DNA of 50,000 nt, from positions 1-50,000 of the forward strand of contig PKTT01000036.1 of assembly GCA_002869015.1 (NCBI GenBank). The letters run 5' to 3'. Each line of letters opens with the position of its first letter. Positions within the stretch are counted from its first letter, which is position 1. This DNA comes from Deltaproteobacteria bacterium. Its GTDB lineage: Bacteria; Desulfobacterota; Deferrisomatia; Deferrisomatales; BM512. The notes beneath the pieces are model-generated. The model did not search any database. It had not been told where the DNA came from and saw only the letters and a list, made by a program, of their open reading frames with translations. Position numbers and translations under genes: made by a program. Below are positions 42,404 to 49,925 of the stretch, one piece after another.

Positions 42404-42883
42404 ATGGCGGTTGCCTTTGTGGTTCGTCGAAATCCAGTGGAGCGTTCCCGAGGGGTTAAGTTGATAGTGGTTCCAATCCTGGGCGGGCTCCTCCCCTTCG
42501 CGCTACTGACGACACCGCCGGATATGGCCCTCTTAAACAACCCTGCCCTACGCGATGCGCTCTTCATGGCCATGACGCTCTTCACCGCGTTAACTGTTTG
42601 GGGCCTCTGGTGGCTTAGGCGCGCATTTTCAATAACCGTTGAGGCGAGGGAGGTCGTGAGCGGCGGCCCCTACCGCTTCATACGCCACCCGGTCTACCTG
42701 GGGGAGCTCCTGACTGCGGCTACGGTTTTGATGCTCAGGCCTTCGGCTTTGAACATATTGATATACGTTCTTTTCTTCGCCATACAGCTTAAAAGGTCAA
42801 AGTGGGAGGAGCAGATACTGATAAGGAATTTTCCGGAATATGAGGAGCGTATGAAGGGCAGGTTCTGGTTCTGGAGAGTTTGA
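42404..42883 (+). CDS. Isoprenylcysteine carboxyl methyltransferase (ICMT/PEMT) family membrane protein, 3' part
   Basis: 159 residues from the first ATG after the interrupting TAG. Three or more membrane helices are followed by the ICMT/PEMT core VSGGPYRFIRHPVYLGELL (AdoMet-binding region with RHPxY) and the terminal FPEYEERMKGRFWFW. No Shine-Dalgarno lies before ATG 42404, and the natural N-terminal helix is encoded upstream of the TAG. If translated at all it would lack part of the membrane domain. Likely a recent pseudogene, unless TAG is read through. The methyl acceptor is unknown. Confidence 0.75.
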   Translation: MAVAFVVRRNPVERSRGVKLIVVPILGGLLPFALLTTPPDMALLNNPALRDALFMAMTLFTALTVWGLWWLRRAFSITVEAREVVSGGPYRFIRHPVYLGELLTAATVLMLRPSALNILIYVLFFAIQLKRSKWEEQILIRNFPEYEERMKGRFWFWRV

Positions 42884-42891
42884 ATGAGGGC

Positions 42892-42974
42892 AAAATAAAA
42901 GGAGGAGCCCGGCGCTGCTCTCCGGGGGGGCAAAGAGCTTATGCGGTACCGAACTCCTCCAAACCATTCTTGAG
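42892..42974 (-). ncRNA. Candidate structured small RNA with C-rich loop
   Basis: On the minus strand GGAGGAGTTCGG (42960-42949) pairs with CCGGGCTCCTCC (42912-42901): 12 continuous pairs including two G-U. An inner hairpin GCTCT/AGAGC shows a 12-nt loop containing seven consecutive C. The closing stem is followed by TTTTATTTT, a terminator tail. A promoter-like TTGACA-N18-TATACA lies just upstream. The C7 loop could base-pair with Shine-Dalgarno sequences. Alternatively the structure is only the terminator of the secreted-protein genes to the right. Confidence 0.4.
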
Positions 42975-43010
42975 GTGGTATGTATAAGATTAGTATACCA
43001 CCCTTGTCAA
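42974..43010 (-). promoter_or_regulatory. Promoter with inverted-repeat operator on the minus strand
   Basis: Minus-strand TTGACA (43010-43005) and TATACA (42986-42981) are 18 bp apart. An 8-bp inverted repeat GGTGGTAT/ATACCACC (42974-42981 and 42995-43002) brackets the promoter, suggesting a repressor site. No protein gene lies downstream on this strand; the candidate sRNA does. Confidence 0.5.
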
Positions 43011-43060
43011 GCAGTATGTTGCAGAACTAAGTATTTTTTTGCTTTATTTTATTCAAGTCA

Positions 43061-43735
43061 CTATTTATAAAGCTTACCAAGTTGCTCCCCTACCCCGGCG
43101 GGCATTACCCCCACCCCATCCAGGAGGGCCCCCCAGCTTTTCCCTTCCGGCGAGACAGCCAGGAGATGCTCCATCGGATCACCATTGGAGAGCTTTGCTA
43201 CGAGCAGCGCCAAGATGGCCTCTGCGTTATCGGCGCCGGACTCACGGAGCTTTGAGAGTGTCTCTCTTGAAACGCCAAAAGTTTTAATCAGCTCGATATC
43301 GGCTAGGGCCGCGCTCATAGCATCGGCATCTCCTGCCCTCCTGGCAGCATCGAACTCTTCTCCAAACCGGGAGGTGTCTAAGCGGAGCGCGTTAAAAGCC
43401 TCTTCCCAGCTTCGGCCTTCACTATGAGCCTCTTTTATCTTCTCTGGGTCTACCCCGGTCTTTTTCCCTAGATAATCGGTCAACCATACATCAGCTTCAC
43501 CCGCTCCCCCCATACGCTCCTTTACCACATCTGATTTGGAGACACCGGCGGCTAACGCGACAAAGCTGTTTCTCGCGGTCGCAAGTATATATGGGTCCGC
43601 TAAAAAGGGCTCTGCGCTTTCATAGGTCCTGTCCCTGAAGCAGTGGCAAGAGACGGAGAACGCAGGGGTCGTCCCAATTAGAAGCACCAGGGCAACAGCG
43701 GCTGAAACGGCGGAGATAAACCCATATTTACTCAT
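43061..43735 (-). CDS. Secreted protein of unknown function
   Basis: A 224-aa protein with a signal peptide (about 1-28, TTPAFS). The mature N-terminus is SCHCFRDRTYESAEPFLADP, a CxC pair right after cleavage. The rest is mostly helical, with repeated short helices rich in Ala/Glu (ARRAGDADAMSAALADIE, RESGADNAEAILALLVAKLS) that could form a helical-repeat or scaffold domain. No known family or active site is recognised. It lies 5 bp after the other secreted protein gene, with GGAG before the ATG, so the two probably work together in the periplasm. Confidence 0.78.
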   Translation of the reverse strand: MSKYGFISAVSAAVALVLLIGTTPAFSVSCHCFRDRTYESAEPFLADPYILATARNSFVALAAGVSKSDVVKERMGGAGEADVWLTDYLGKKTGVDPEKIKEAHSEGRSWEEAFNALRLDTSRFGEEFDAARRAGDADAMSAALADIELIKTFGVSRETLSKLRESGADNAEAILALLVAKLSNGDPMEHLLAVSPEGKSWGALLDGVGVMPAGVGEQLGKLYK

Positions 43736-43740
43736 TAAAG

Positions 43741-44229
43741 TTATTCTCCAGCGCCATGCTGCCCACCCATCGGCGAACTTAGATCGATCAGCTCACGCTT
43801 CCCGCTTGGACTCCATGCGCCATCCTCAAGTCGATAGCGCAGCTCCATTATAGTATCGGTGCCACGCTTGAACTCCTGCTTGTATAGCTCCTCCATGGGG
43901 ATACCCTGCCTAAAATAAACCTCAAAGGAGACATTCACCACCTCCTGCCCATCCTCACGGGGGCCAATGTAGGCCGGCTCAAGGAAAACACGGTAAACCT
44001 GCCCCTTTGTCTCATGGCAAAAGTGAGTCTCGCGCTCAAACGCCGACATTGGCACTATCCCGCGGGGGTCTGATATTGGAGAGCTTTTGGTGGCATCCTC
44101 AACCTGCTGAAGGCTGGCAATGTGCGTGCGCGCAGCAGCTTCAAGTCCCTCAGGCCAAGGTTGACCATCGGCGAATGCTACCTGTTGGAACATGAGCAGT
44201 GAAAATAATAAAACTGTGTACTTTCTCAT
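43741..44229 (-). CDS. Secreted protein of unknown function
   Basis: A 162-aa protein from ATG 44229; an upstream opening at 44277 would add 16 residues before the signal peptide. The signal peptide is MRKYTVLLFSLLMFQQVAFA. The mature part (about 140 aa) has two predicted beta-rich stretches (VYRVFLEPAYIGPREDGQEV, MELRYRLEDGAWSP) and a single cysteine. No family is recognised. It is the first gene of the two-gene unit with the secreted helical protein at 43061-43735. Function unknown. Confidence 0.75.
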   Translation of the reverse strand: MRKYTVLLFSLLMFQQVAFADGQPWPEGLEAAARTHIASLQQVEDATKSSPISDPRGIVPMSAFERETHFCHETKGQVYRVFLEPAYIGPREDGQEVVNVSFEVYFRQGIPMEELYKQEFKRGTDTIMELRYRLEDGAWSPSGKRELIDLSSPMGGQHGAGE

Positions 44230-44475
44230 AAAGCTAACCAGGCTCCGACAAAAAGAGTTGACTAAAAGAGTATACATTATTTTGTCGACACAATGAGAGT
44301 GGCATATTTTCCGCTGCTTTAAAATTCTCCGATAAATCTGGCGAAGGCCATCGGCAGGGGGTAGAATTTAGCGAATAAGCCAAATATTTCCGGCAAGTTG
44401 AAACTAATCTTAAGTTTTGCCGATAGGTATACTTAAGGATAACTTCTCAGCTTACCCATGAAATGGGGGAATCAG

Positions 44476-45309
44476 ATGTCAAGAAGCGGCGCATTAAAAA
44501 CATTTATCCTGCTTACGGTGGCGCTCCTCTATACGTCAAGCGCCCTTGCCGTCCCCGAGGCGGTCCTATGGCCCAAATGGCAAAATTATAAGGCGGGGTC
44601 GGAAGTGCGGGTGGACAACTCCCGCTGGGCGACCTTCTTGCAAAGATACCTCGTCACCGACCACCCCTCCGGAATCAACAGGGTCAAATATGGTGAGGTC
44701 TCCGGCAATGACCGAAGAGAGCTGGAAGTTTATGTGAAGATGCTGGCTGAAACTGACCCCTTCGGCCTCTCCCGCCTTGAGCAGATGGCTTATTGGATAA
44801 ACCTCTACAACGCCTTTACAGTCAAGCTCATCATCGATAACTACCCCGTCAAATCAATCTTGAACATAAAACCAGATAAAGGCTGGACCACCTTCGGCCC
44901 GTGGGATGAGAAGTACCTTAAGGTAGCGGGCGAGCCAATCTCACTGAACGACATAGAGCACAGAATATTGAGGCCTATATTCAAAGACCCCCGCATCCAT
45001 TACGCCCTTAACTGCGCCAGCATTGGCTGCCCCAACCTACAGCCTGTGCCCTATGATGAGGAAAATATCGAGGAGCTCCTTGATAAGGGGGCGAATGAGT
45101 ATGTAAACAGCAATCGCGGCGCTCACTTCGATGGGGCGAGGCTTGTCCTATCCTCAATCTACGGCTGGTATAGTGAGGACTTTGGCGGCTCCAAGGAGGC
45201 GGTACTCTCGCACCTTATGAAGTACGCAGACAAGAAGCTGCACAGGCGGCTCTATGGCTACAACCTGCGGATAAACTACGAATATGACTGGGAGCTTAAC
45301 GCCCCCTGA
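44476..45309 (+). CDS. DUF547 domain protein, exported
   Basis: A 277-aa protein; ATG 44476 with GGGGGAA upstream is preferred over 44458. The signal peptide ends at about TSSALA. DUF547 occupies about 70-250: EQMAYWINLYNAFTVKLIID, the GWTTFGPWDEKYLKVAG segment, SLNDIEHRILR and IHYALNCASIGCPNLQP, all family hallmarks. The conserved Cys of NCASIGCP may be functional. DUF547 proteins are widespread exported proteins with no settled biochemistry. It is tail-to-tail with the methyltransferase at 45314. Confidence 0.9.
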   Translation: MSRSGALKTFILLTVALLYTSSALAVPEAVLWPKWQNYKAGSEVRVDNSRWATFLQRYLVTDHPSGINRVKYGEVSGNDRRELEVYVKMLAETDPFGLSRLEQMAYWINLYNAFTVKLIIDNYPVKSILNIKPDKGWTTFGPWDEKYLKVAGEPISLNDIEHRILRPIFKDPRIHYALNCASIGCPNLQPVPYDEENIEELLDKGANEYVNSNRGAHFDGARLVLSSIYGWYSEDFGGSKEAVLSHLMKYADKKLHRRLYGYNLRINYEYDWELNAP

Positions 45310-45313
45310 TCTC

Positions 45314-45886
45314 CTAGGCCTCGCGCCTGTAAAGGGCAAGGTAGAGGTCTTCACCCATGGGCGCCAAAGCTGACCGCTTAAAGCCAGCCGGTTCGACGAC
45401 CTCGTCAAGCTCCTCCGGCGAGAGCCGCACGGAGACTGGCGGCCCGGGGGCGCCCTCTTTTTTTATAAACTCCACCACCGCCAGGATGCCTCCATCCTTT
45501 ATGACACGGGCAGTTTCGTCGAGGCCTGCCTTTCCATCGCCGCGCTTTGCCAGATCGTGTACAACGGTCGCCATAAGCGCCAAGTCCGCATACCCATCCG
45601 GGATGAAGGAGATATCGGTTATAGGGGCGGCGTATGCTTTTACCCCTAAAAGGCCCTGCTCCTCCGCCCTTGCGTTAACCTGTTTGACTCCCTCGGGCCA
45701 GAGGTCTATGCCTACAATACTGACATTGGCACCGCATTCTTTAGCTATGGGGAAGAGATAACGCCCATTGCCACAGCCAAGGGCTAAAATTAGCTCTACT
45801 CCTTCAAGAGGCAGTGCGCTAAAAAACTTATCGATATCGATGAGGTCAAAACTGGATTTGCCTGCCTCATGTGGAACATTGTTCAT
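45314..45886 (-). CDS. Class I SAM-dependent methyltransferase
   Basis: A 190-aa methyltransferase with AdoMet motif I LILALGCGNGRYLFPIAKE and acidic motif II VSIVGIDLWPEGVKQ, plus ALMATVVHDLAKRGDGKAG and GGILAVVEFIKKEGAP of the Methyltransf_11/31 (UbiE-like) type. There are no extra domains, so a small-molecule acceptor is likely but unknown. AGGAG is found before the ATG. It follows the exported protein gene by 12 bp. Confidence 0.87.
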   Translation of the reverse strand: MNNVPHEAGKSSFDLIDIDKFFSALPLEGVELILALGCGNGRYLFPIAKECGANVSIVGIDLWPEGVKQVNARAEEQGLLGVKAYAAPITDISFIPDGYADLALMATVVHDLAKRGDGKAGLDETARVIKDGGILAVVEFIKKEGAPGPPVSVRLSPEELDEVVEPAGFKRSALAPMGEDLYLALYRREA

Positions 45887-45898
45887 TCTTTTCTACTC

Positions 45899-46669
45899 CT
45901 AGAGAAGCTCTGCTAGAAACCAGTTCGCCAGATTATGGGCGAGCTTCTTGTTGTTGGCATCTAAAAATCTGTTCTGGAAAATTGCATCATCCCCAAATAC
46001 TACGAAGCGCCCTCGCCCCCTCGTACCCGCCACCGCAACGTTTAGCCTCATCTTGACTTCATCACTGTCGCGGAGAGTATTTCGGTTGAGGTCTATCCAG
46101 GCATTGTCGCCGGTCGCCGCCAGAGGCACTACGCCATCGGCATTTGGCAGCAAGGCCCACCCACCGTATAGACTGAAATAATCAAGCCCCTGCGTAAGGG
46201 GGTGCGGCTCAAGGTTTGTAATCTTAAAGTCTATATCCTTACCCCCTATAATCTCCCCTCCATCTTTGAGGACGCCATTAGATGGAACGACTCCTAGCAT
46301 ATCCATAAGGCTTCTGACAGTCGGGCTTATATGGAGCATCAACGCCAAGGAACCGCCATCATTAAGGAAGCCGCTTATAGCCTCCAGCTCATCGGGAGAG
46401 TAGGGGGAGAACGCGCCGGAGGTGACGAGCGCCTTAGCTCCTTTCAAGGTTTCCGGTGTAATTTTGCTCTTCAGTGCTCGAACTTCAAAACCGGCATCGA
46501 CGAAGACATCGGCAAACGCCGAGAGGCCGAGGTCGCCGCCGCCGCCATCGATAGTGAAGCGTTGCCCGTGAGCTTCATCGAAAAGGAGCAGGGGCTTTAC
46601 CGCATACGCCGGGGTTATCATAGATATGATAAGGAGAATGGCAGAAAAAAATTTCAGGCTGTTACGCAT
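45899..46669 (-). CDS. Exported protein with DUF4350/GATase-like fold
   Basis: About 256 aa, with a signal peptide of 23 residues (ILLIISMITPAYA). The mature part looks like an alpha/beta DUF4350 or IFT52/GldG-like module: LLLFDEAHGQRFTIDGGGGD, KGAKALVTSGAFSPYSPDELEAI, FLNDGGSLALMLH and GRGRFVVFGDDAIFQN. These domains look like class-I glutamine amidotransferases without the catalytic Cys. The start is ATG 46669 or TTG 46675 behind GGAGGAA. Function unknown; a carbohydrate- or surface-related binding role is typical for the fold. Confidence 0.78.
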   Translation of the reverse strand: MRNSLKFFSAILLIISMITPAYAVKPLLLFDEAHGQRFTIDGGGGDLGLSAFADVFVDAGFEVRALKSKITPETLKGAKALVTSGAFSPYSPDELEAISGFLNDGGSLALMLHISPTVRSLMDMLGVVPSNGVLKDGGEIIGGKDIDFKITNLEPHPLTQGLDYFSLYGGWALLPNADGVVPLAATGDNAWIDLNRNTLRDSDEVKMRLNVAVAGTRGRGRFVVFGDDAIFQNRFLDANNKKLAHNLANWFLAELL

Positions 46670-46801
46670 ACTCAAATTCCTCCAATGGAGATAAAAAAAG
46701 TGAATTTAGCGGAGCTATCTTTTTTAGGGTATCCTTTATAGAGAAAGTAAGCTCCAAGCTATCTACGAAGTATACCCGAGCATGGGGGGTAAAATTAAGA
46801 G

Positions 46802-47908
46802 ATGACTTTATTTGTCATAACAGCGCTTTTAATATACACAGCGATGCACCTCGTAGTCTTCTGGGGGATGCACCCGCTTTTGGCGCGGCACAGAGCCCTT
46901 CCGACCCTATCCTGGGTTCTTATGGTCCCGATGATCTTCGCGCCCGTTGGCGTACGCCTCCTTGAGCGCTACGGCTATGAGTGGGGAGCCAGAGCGCTTG
47001 CCTGGACCAGCTTCACATGGATGGGCTTTCTCTTCATCGCATTTTCGATGTTCATCATCCTCTTCGCCTTTGAAATCCTCTTTTTTATTTTGAAGCGTAT
47101 AACCCCACTGCCAAGACTCTCTCTGCGTTCAGCACAATCAGCGGCAATAATATTCATCATAACCCTCACCGCCGGGATCTACTCCCTCCACGAAGCGACT
47201 GATATGAGGGTGGAGAGGATATCTCTCCAGGCTGAAAGCTTGGGCGGCAGCGCCAAAAAAATTACTGTCGCGCAGCTATCCGACATCCATCTCGGGCTTA
47301 TGAACCGTGAGAATATACTCGCTCCCATCGTATCTAAGCTTCAGGAGCTAAAGCCCGACATAGTCCTCGCTACAGGTGACGTAGTAGACGCTCAGATAAA
47401 CCACATAGATGAATTGAGTGACCTATGGCTTAGGATAGACCCGCCACTTGGAAAGTATGCCGTTCTCGGCAACCATGAGTATTACGCAGGCCTTAAGCAA
47501 TCCATTGAATTTCTCGAAAAAAGCGGCTTTAAGGTTCTGCGAGGCGAGAGCGATTCTCCAAGGGGGGAGGTCACCATCATAGGAGTAGATGACTCAAGGG
47601 ATGCCGACAATTCGGCTATAATAAGAGAGCTTGATTCACCCCTTTACACTATCTATATGAAGCACCGGCCTAAGGTCATAGCTGGAGAGTTGCCCTTCTT
47701 TGACCTGCAACTGTCGGGGCATGCGCACAAAGGGCAGATTTTCCCCTTCAACTTCTTAACGGCCATACCCTTCCCAATGCAAGATGGTCTATACCCCCTG
47801 CCAAGAGAGAACTATCTTTACGCCAGCAGAGGAACCGGCACCTGGGGACCGCCGATGAGGCTGCTCTCTCCGCCTGAGATATCGATATTTGAGTTGACGA
47901 AACCCTGA
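46802..47908 (+). CDS. Membrane metallophosphoesterase (YkuE-like)
   Basis: A 368-aa protein. Four membrane helices (about residues 3-22, 37-58, 65-95, 110-135) are followed by a calcineurin-like phosphoesterase domain (155-368). All metal motifs are present: QLSDIHLG, LATGDVVDA, LGNHEYYAG, KHRP and the double His SGHAHKGQ. This layout is that of the YkuE/YaeI group, which hydrolyses lipid-linked or nucleotide phosphoesters (UDP-diacylglucosamine-type or related) near the membrane. The exact substrate is not predictable. Confidence 0.92.
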   Translation: MTLFVITALLIYTAMHLVVFWGMHPLLARHRALPTLSWVLMVPMIFAPVGVRLLERYGYEWGARALAWTSFTWMGFLFIAFSMFIILFAFEILFFILKRITPLPRLSLRSAQSAAIIFIITLTAGIYSLHEATDMRVERISLQAESLGGSAKKITVAQLSDIHLGLMNRENILAPIVSKLQELKPDIVLATGDVVDAQINHIDELSDLWLRIDPPLGKYAVLGNHEYYAGLKQSIEFLEKSGFKVLRGESDSPRGEVTIIGVDDSRDADNSAIIRELDSPLYTIYMKHRPKVIAGELPFFDLQLSGHAHKGQIFPFNFLTAIPFPMQDGLYPLPRENYLYASRGTGTWGPPMRLLSPPEISIFELTKP

Positions 47909-48121
47909 GCTCAACCAAAAGATACACTTAAATAGTGTGACTGAGCCGCTAAAACACTGTAATTTCAGGCATATGAGCTTTCAAACGTTTTACCCCTTTT
48001 AGCCAGCCATCGCTTTTAGCCGGAGCAACTTCCTGCCGCAAAACAACGGTGTTTGCCCGGCGCAAAATGCAACTCCCCAATAGTAACGTGCATTTTCACG
48101 ACATTTGCCTGTAGAAGTTTC

Positions 48122-48150
48122 TTGACAGCCGGGGTGAAACGGGGTTTTAT
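48122..48150 (+). promoter_or_regulatory. Probable cold-shock gene promoter
   Basis: TTGACA (48122-48127) with TTTTAT (48145-48150) 17 bp further. It gives a 5' untranslated leader of about 125 nt, typical for cspA-like genes. The gap 47909-48281 otherwise contains no gene. An 8-bp inverted repeat AAAATGCA/TGCATTTT (48064-48071, 48089-48096) sits just upstream. Confidence 0.5.
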
Positions 48151-48190
48151 TATTGGCTCGCACCGTTAATCCGTAGTGGGTTTTCGGTCA

Positions 48191-48240
48191 CAAATTTTGG
48201 TGGCGGGAGTATCACTTATTAAATATTCCCGTCAAATTTG
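48191..48240 (+). promoter_or_regulatory. Long stem-loop in the cold-shock gene leader
   Basis: CAAATTT (48191-48197) pairs with AAATTTG (48234-48240), then a TGGT bulge, then GGCGGGAGTAT (48202-48212) pairs with ATATTCCCGTC (48223-48233) around a 10-nt loop. That gives 18 base pairs (two G-U). It lies 40 nt before the start codon, a good candidate for temperature-dependent control of translation or mRNA stability. Confidence 0.65.
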
Positions 48241-48281
48241 GACGCGGGTAAGAGGCCCGAGAGTGAGAAAAGGAAATAGGC

Positions 48282-48485
48282 ATGAGCAAGGGGACAGTAA
48301 AGTGGTTCAATGAGCAGAAAGGTTTTGGTTTCATAAGTCAGGACGACGGCGGCCCAGACGTTTTCGTTCACTTCAGCGCAATCGTCGCAGATGGCTTCAA
48401 AACCCTCGCAGAGGGTCAAGCAGTTGAGTTCGATATCGTTGACGGGCAGAAAGGTCCCCAAGCGACAAATGTCGTAGCAGTATAA
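48282..48485 (+). CDS. Cold-shock protein (CspA family)
   Basis: A 67-aa single cold-shock domain with both RNA-binding motifs: KGFGFIS (RNP1, residues 15-21) and VFVHFSAI (RNP2, 31-38). It starts [12 protein letters not shown] and ends with the usual [10 protein letters not shown]. It is a single-strand nucleic-acid chaperone that melts mRNA structure. AAAGGAAA precedes the ATG. It is monocistronic with a structured long leader and a strong terminator. Confidence 0.97.
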   Translation: MSKGTVKWFNEQKGFGFISQDDGGPDVFVHFSAIVADGFKTLAEGQAVEFDIVDGQKGPQATNVVAV

Positions 48486-48509
48486 ATAGAGCTACAAAAT
48501 TATAATTGG

Positions 48510-48536
48510 ACGGACCCTTCGGGGTCCGTTTTTTTT
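48510..48536 (+). terminator. Rho-independent terminator of the cold-shock gene
   Basis: ACGGACCC-TTCG-GGGTCCGT (48510-48529), an 8-bp stem with a stable UUCG tetraloop, runs directly into eight T residues. Confidence 0.95.
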
Positions 48537-48551
48537 CTTTAGGACATTTTT

Positions 48552-49370
48552 TTGCAGAAAATTCCATGCCCGATAATTGACTTCCACACCCATTTGTTTC
48601 CCCAAAAGCTTCAAAAAGCCATCGACAGTTGGTTTATCCAGCATGATTGGGTTTTTCCCTTTGCCGGAGGATGGCAAGCACGGCTCGATTTTTTTGAGAA
48701 CCATAACCGTGTGGAGAAGTTTCTAGCCTTCGGCTACGCACACAAAGCAGGAATAGCGCGTGAGCTAAATAGGTTTTACGGATCCCTCAAGGAGCATTCA
48801 GGTAAGGTAATTGCGCTTATGTGCGCCCACCAGGATGACCACGACCTCCCGGCCCTTGTTAGAGAAGGCGCGGACCTCGGCCTGGCAGGCGTTAAACTTC
48901 ACCACCATGTGCAGCTTGTCCGCCCTGACGACACCAGGCTGTTCCCCCTCTATGAGGAAGTTATAAAGAAGGACCTCTTCATCTTGATGCACGCGGGTAG
49001 CGGGCCCTTTAGTAATGAGTTTGTAGGCTTTGAAGCCTTCCGTAGAGTGCCGGAGCTATTCCCTGAGCTAAAGATTGTTGTCGCTCACCTAGGCGCACCG
49101 GAGGCGGATTTATTTATCGAAGCCGCCCTTCAAAATGAAAATGTATACCTTGACACTTCTTATACCTTCATACCCACGCCGGAGATGACCCTTGATGCGC
49201 CGGTGGAGCTTATAAAAAAAGCCGCTCATAAAATATTCTATGCAAGCGACTTTCCCGGTATATGCCACGAATACGATGAATCGATAAGGGTAATTGAGGG
49301 GCTTGGTCTAGATGAGGAAATGTTAAGAGGTGTTATGTTTGGTAACGCGGCAAAATTCCTTGGCCTTTAA
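48552..49370 (+). CDS. Amidohydrolase-2 family metal-dependent hydrolase
   Basis: A 272-aa TIM-barrel hydrolase/decarboxylase. Metal ligands: IDFHTHLF (HxH), KLHHHVQL, ILMHAGSG, VVAHLGAPEAD and the final Asp in YASDFPG. This is the ACMSD/amidohydrolase_2 group (decarboxylases and lactone hydrolases of aromatic or sugar acids). The start codon is TTG at 48552 with AGGA about 8 nt upstream; no ATG in frame exists nearby. It lies 15 bp after the cold-shock terminator, so it needs its own promoter or readthrough. Substrate unknown. Confidence 0.88.
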   Translation: MQKIPCPIIDFHTHLFPQKLQKAIDSWFIQHDWVFPFAGGWQARLDFFENHNRVEKFLAFGYAHKAGIARELNRFYGSLKEHSGKVIALMCAHQDDHDLPALVREGADLGLAGVKLHHHVQLVRPDDTRLFPLYEEVIKKDLFILMHAGSGPFSNEFVGFEAFRRVPELFPELKIVVAHLGAPEADLFIEAALQNENVYLDTSYTFIPTPEMTLDAPVELIKKAAHKIFYASDFPGICHEYDESIRVIEGLGLDEEMLRGVMFGNAAKFLGL

Positions 49371-49723
49371 CGGCTTTCCCTCGCGGCCTGACAGGTGATG
49401 CAAAAGGGAGTCTCCGGTCTGGCCTTTAGCCTCTTATAGCCTATAGGCTCATCACAACCCCGGCAAAACCCGTACTCGCCCTCCGAAGCCAAAGCTAACG
49501 CGCTCTTAATCTGTCTTAGCCTCAACAAGTTGGCTTCTCTGCCGGCCTTTGCCATTGACTGCTGCTGCATCGCATCCATTCTGGAAAGGCGCCCAATGGG
49601 CAGGTCAAGGTCAACCGGTTTTGAATCGGAGGCAGTAGCGTCAAGTAGCAGAAGAATCTCCGACTCAAGACTCTTGAGCTCCAGTATAAGCTCCTCTTCC
49701 TCAGCCCTTGTCAGCTCGTCCAA
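49367..49723 (-). CDS. DksA/TraR-family zinc-finger protein
   Basis: About 118 aa; the start is taken as TTG 49723, which follows GGAGG by 4 nt; a TTG at 49741 has no ribosome site. The N-terminal coiled coil (about 1-75, EEEELILELKSLESEILLLL then QQQSMAKAGREANLLRLRQI) is followed by the C4 zinc finger CRGCDEPIGYKRL...CITC. In DksA the coiled coil enters the RNA polymerase secondary channel; its tip Asp-Ala pair could be DATAS or MDAMQ here. It lies directly downstream of the rRNA terminator and convergent with the amidohydrolase (4-bp overlap). Confidence 0.88.
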   Translation of the reverse strand: MDELTRAEEEELILELKSLESEILLLLDATASDSKPVDLDLPIGRLSRMDAMQQQSMAKAGREANLLRLRQIKSALALASEGEYGFCRGCDEPIGYKRLKARPETPFCITCQAARESR

Positions 49724-49754
49724 GTTTCCTCCGTGGCGCAAAAATAAAAGGTGG

Positions 49755-49805
49755 TAAAAAAGGAACGCCCCTGAGGGAGCAAGGCTCCAACAGGGGCGTT
49801 TTTGA
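49755..49805. terminator. Bidirectional terminator after the rRNA operon
   Basis: AACGCCCCTG (49764-49773) pairs with CAGGGGCGTT (49791-49800), with an inner GGAGC/GCTCC stem. TTTTTT follows on the minus strand (49760-49755) and TTTTT on the plus strand. It ends the 5S transcript on the minus strand. Confidence 0.92.
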
Positions 49806-49811
49806 TAAATT

Positions 49812-49925
49812 TCGGCGGCGACCTACTCTCCCACCAAGTTACCCTGGCAGTACCATCGGCGCTGAGGGGCTTAACGGCCGTGTTCGGAATGGGAACGGGT
49901 GTCTCTCCCTCGCCATAACCACCGA
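49812..49925 (-). rRNA. rrf: 5S ribosomal RNA
   Basis: Minus-strand sequence of about 114 nt with the conserved core CCGTTCCCATTCCGAACACG, the GTTAAGCCC segment, GCGCCGATGGTACTGC and GGGAGAGTAGG. The two ends pair over eight positions (TCGGTGGT with GCCGCCGA), helix I of 5S rRNA, which sets the limits. It is the last gene of an rRNA operon entering from the right edge. Confidence 0.96.

Noticed and set aside
42892-42974. Signal recognition particle (4.5S) RNA
   Set aside because: An AGCAGC piece looked familiar, but the conserved GGAA tetraloop and its flanking internal loops are absent.
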